A DNA stretch of 64,000 nt from Anaeromicropila herbilytica (lineage in GTDB: Bacteria > Bacillota > Clostridia > Lachnospirales > Lachnospiraceae), in contig NZ_AP024169.1 of the NCBI RefSeq assembly GCF_016591975.1, positions 2,581,001 through 2,645,000 on the forward strand, written 5' to 3'. A model generated the notes under the pieces. That model was given only the letters and a program-made list of their open reading frames with translations, was not told the DNA's origin and made no database searches. Below, piece after piece: positions 63,355 to 64,000 of the stretch. Position 1 is the first letter of the stretch. Each line of letters opens with the position of its first letter. A program made the position numbers and the translations under genes.

Positions 63355-63468
63355 TTAATTATACAACTTTATCCATATAATGTCACCAAAACAATATCTT
63401 TTATTTCTTAACTCACACCCAACATATTTCTCCATATCCTTATCGCACTCCAACAACTCACTTATCAT
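63355..63468 (-). CDS. Possible 37-residue small protein
   Basis: ATG at 63468 with AAGGGTGAT 6 bases upstream; product MISELLECDKDMEKYVGCEL followed by RNKRYCFGDIIWIKLYN. The last codons are the same bases as the family-B promoter, so either it is a real short gene with a promoter at its end, or a chance frame. No homologue is known to me. Confidence 0.3.
   Translation of the reverse strand: MISELLECDKDMEKYVGCELRNKRYCFGDIIWIKLYN
63358..63386 (-). promoter_or_regulatory. Promoter, family B copy 4
   Basis: Minus strand: GTGACA, 17 bases beginning TTATATGG, TATAAT. It lies 100 bases before the GNAT at 62720-63256. The rest of the 63257-63622 gap holds the small frame above and a terminator. 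Confidence 0.65.
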
Positions 63469-63530
63469 ATCATCACCCTTACTAGAAAAAGCCAACCATA
63501 TACACGGGATTAATAAAGCTTTTCATTAAA

Positions 63531-63565
63531 AAAGTAATACCAAGAGTTATTCCTAGTATTGCTTT
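63531..63565 (-). terminator. Terminator behind the effector-domain gene
   Basis: AAAGTAATAC and GTATTGCTTT pair with one mismatch around a 15-base loop. A T-run follows on the minus strand. Confidence 0.65.
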
Positions 63566-63622
63566 TAAGTATGATACAGCTTATTGTGATTTTTAATAGT
63601 GATAATTTTGTTATATAGTTAA

Positions 63623-64000
63623 TTACATTACCTTCCTTACTGGTCTGATATATTTAAAATACTGTTCCGGATTATGATGAAAGTACATTATTCTACCAGG
63701 TGAAGTATCCAAGCAGTAACCGGTGCCTGCATAATCAAAAGTTGCCATTGCCTTTTCAATCTTATCTTCCACACTACGATTTTCCTGCTCATAATCGAAT
63801 GGTCCATGTTCAAAAACAATATACTCTGCTTCAGGAACATCAATCATAAGCATTTGTGGTGGTACTTCGCCTTTATAATCAATAGGAAGACGTGCACCAT
63901 AACACTCTGTACGCGGAATGCCCCAATCGCAGAGTCTGCCCTCTGGGTCATTGATGTACGCCATAATCTGACCGCTTCCGCTGTTCGATTCGCTCCCACC
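63623..64000 (-). CDS. AraC-type regulator fragment: GyrI-like effector domain, start outside window
   Basis: The frame is open to the right edge, so only the C-terminal 125 residues are seen (GGSESNSGSGQIMAYINDPE at the edge). DWGIPRTECYGARLPIDYKG, MIDVPEAEYIVFEHGPFDY and YIRPVRKVM fit the effector domain of AraC/GyrI-like regulators. Whether a DNA-binding domain precedes it is beyond the window. The DNA at the edge is more GC-rich than its neighbours. Confidence 0.8.
   Translation of the reverse strand, partial: GGSESNSGSGQIMAYINDPEGRLCDWGIPRTECYGARLPIDYKGEVPPQMLMIDVPEAEYIVFEHGPFDYEQENRSVEDKIEKAMATFDYAGTGYCLDTSPGRIMYFHHNPEQYFKYIRPVRKVM

Noticed and set aside
38670..63386. Family-B sequence as a protein-coding motif (it reads DIIW in one frame)
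   Set aside because: Two of the copies have in-frame stops, and spacing and the -35/-10 boxes are what is conserved; a promoter fits better.
1..64000. CRISPR array, prophage or integron attC sites
   Set aside because: No regularly spaced repeats, no phage structural genes or integrase, and no recognisable attC-like palindromes next to the cassette-like genes were found.

Overview
The window looks like a chromosomal segment of a low-GC, spore-forming, plant-polysaccharide-degrading Clostridia, most likely Lachnospiraceae (Lachnoclostridium/Clostridium phytofermentans-like). The reasons are AT-rich DNA with strong AGGAGG-type ribosome binding sites, a CUT1 sugar ABC transporter beside a cytoplasmic GH5-GH3 glycosidase, a two-gene Ku/LigD repair system and many Firmicutes-type small enzymes. 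The organism assignment is inference; no rRNA or marker gene is present.

Layout. (1) 1-3526: small minus-strand genes: a DUF4304 fragment, an orphan Phd-type antitoxin, three GNAT acetyltransferases and a flavodoxin-fold oxidoreductase. (2) 3960-15183: a carbohydrate module. A histidine kinase, a NarL-type response regulator and a 1430-residue GH5-GH3 fusion form one minus-strand operon. A membrane-anchored solute-binding paralogue is divergent (+). A lipoprotein solute-binding protein with two permeases follows, without its own ATPase. Together they read as sense, import and intracellular hydrolysis of a plant oligosaccharide. (3) 15262-18765: ku and ligase on the plus strand behind a sigma-G-like promoter, a double zinc-ribbon membrane protein, then a decayed second copy of the ku 3' end. 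(4) 18887-64000: a long, almost entirely minus-strand array of small, mostly single-gene units. It holds GNATs, an APH-like kinase, AAC(3), four nucleotidyltransferases, SAM methyltransferases, hydrolases, Nudix, cupin, an S66 peptidase and a CPBP protease, with an initiator tRNA, a BlaI/BlaR-like pair, an ISL3-family element, cell-surface proteins and an ECF sigma factor between them.

The third and fourth regions are littered with gene relics. I found broken copies or tails of ku, several GNATs including an AAC(6')-like tail, an amidohydrolase, DUF402, an aadA-like 5' end, an MFS pump, a P-loop kinase and a methyltransferase tail behind a stop codon. Gene gain, duplication and decay are therefore ongoing here. 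Two families of near-identical promoters sit upstream of unrelated genes: family A at 570, 3603 and 18505, family B at 38670, 52929, 56927 and 63358. They suggest that the units have shared or copied regulatory DNA.

The most unusual single object is the protein at 25748-27391: a nucleoside hydrolase fused to a segment resembling the MotA cytoplasmic region and then a FliG C-terminal-like domain. Other unusual architectures are a GNAT fused to a P-loop kinase (21677-22660), an alpha/beta-hydrolase fused to a methyltransferase with a premature stop (29172-30245), DUF1905 fused to a nitroreductase (51913-52737), and an ECF sigma factor with a large C-terminal extension and its own candidate promoter (56992-58674). 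All family calls come from reading motifs by eye; no database search was run.
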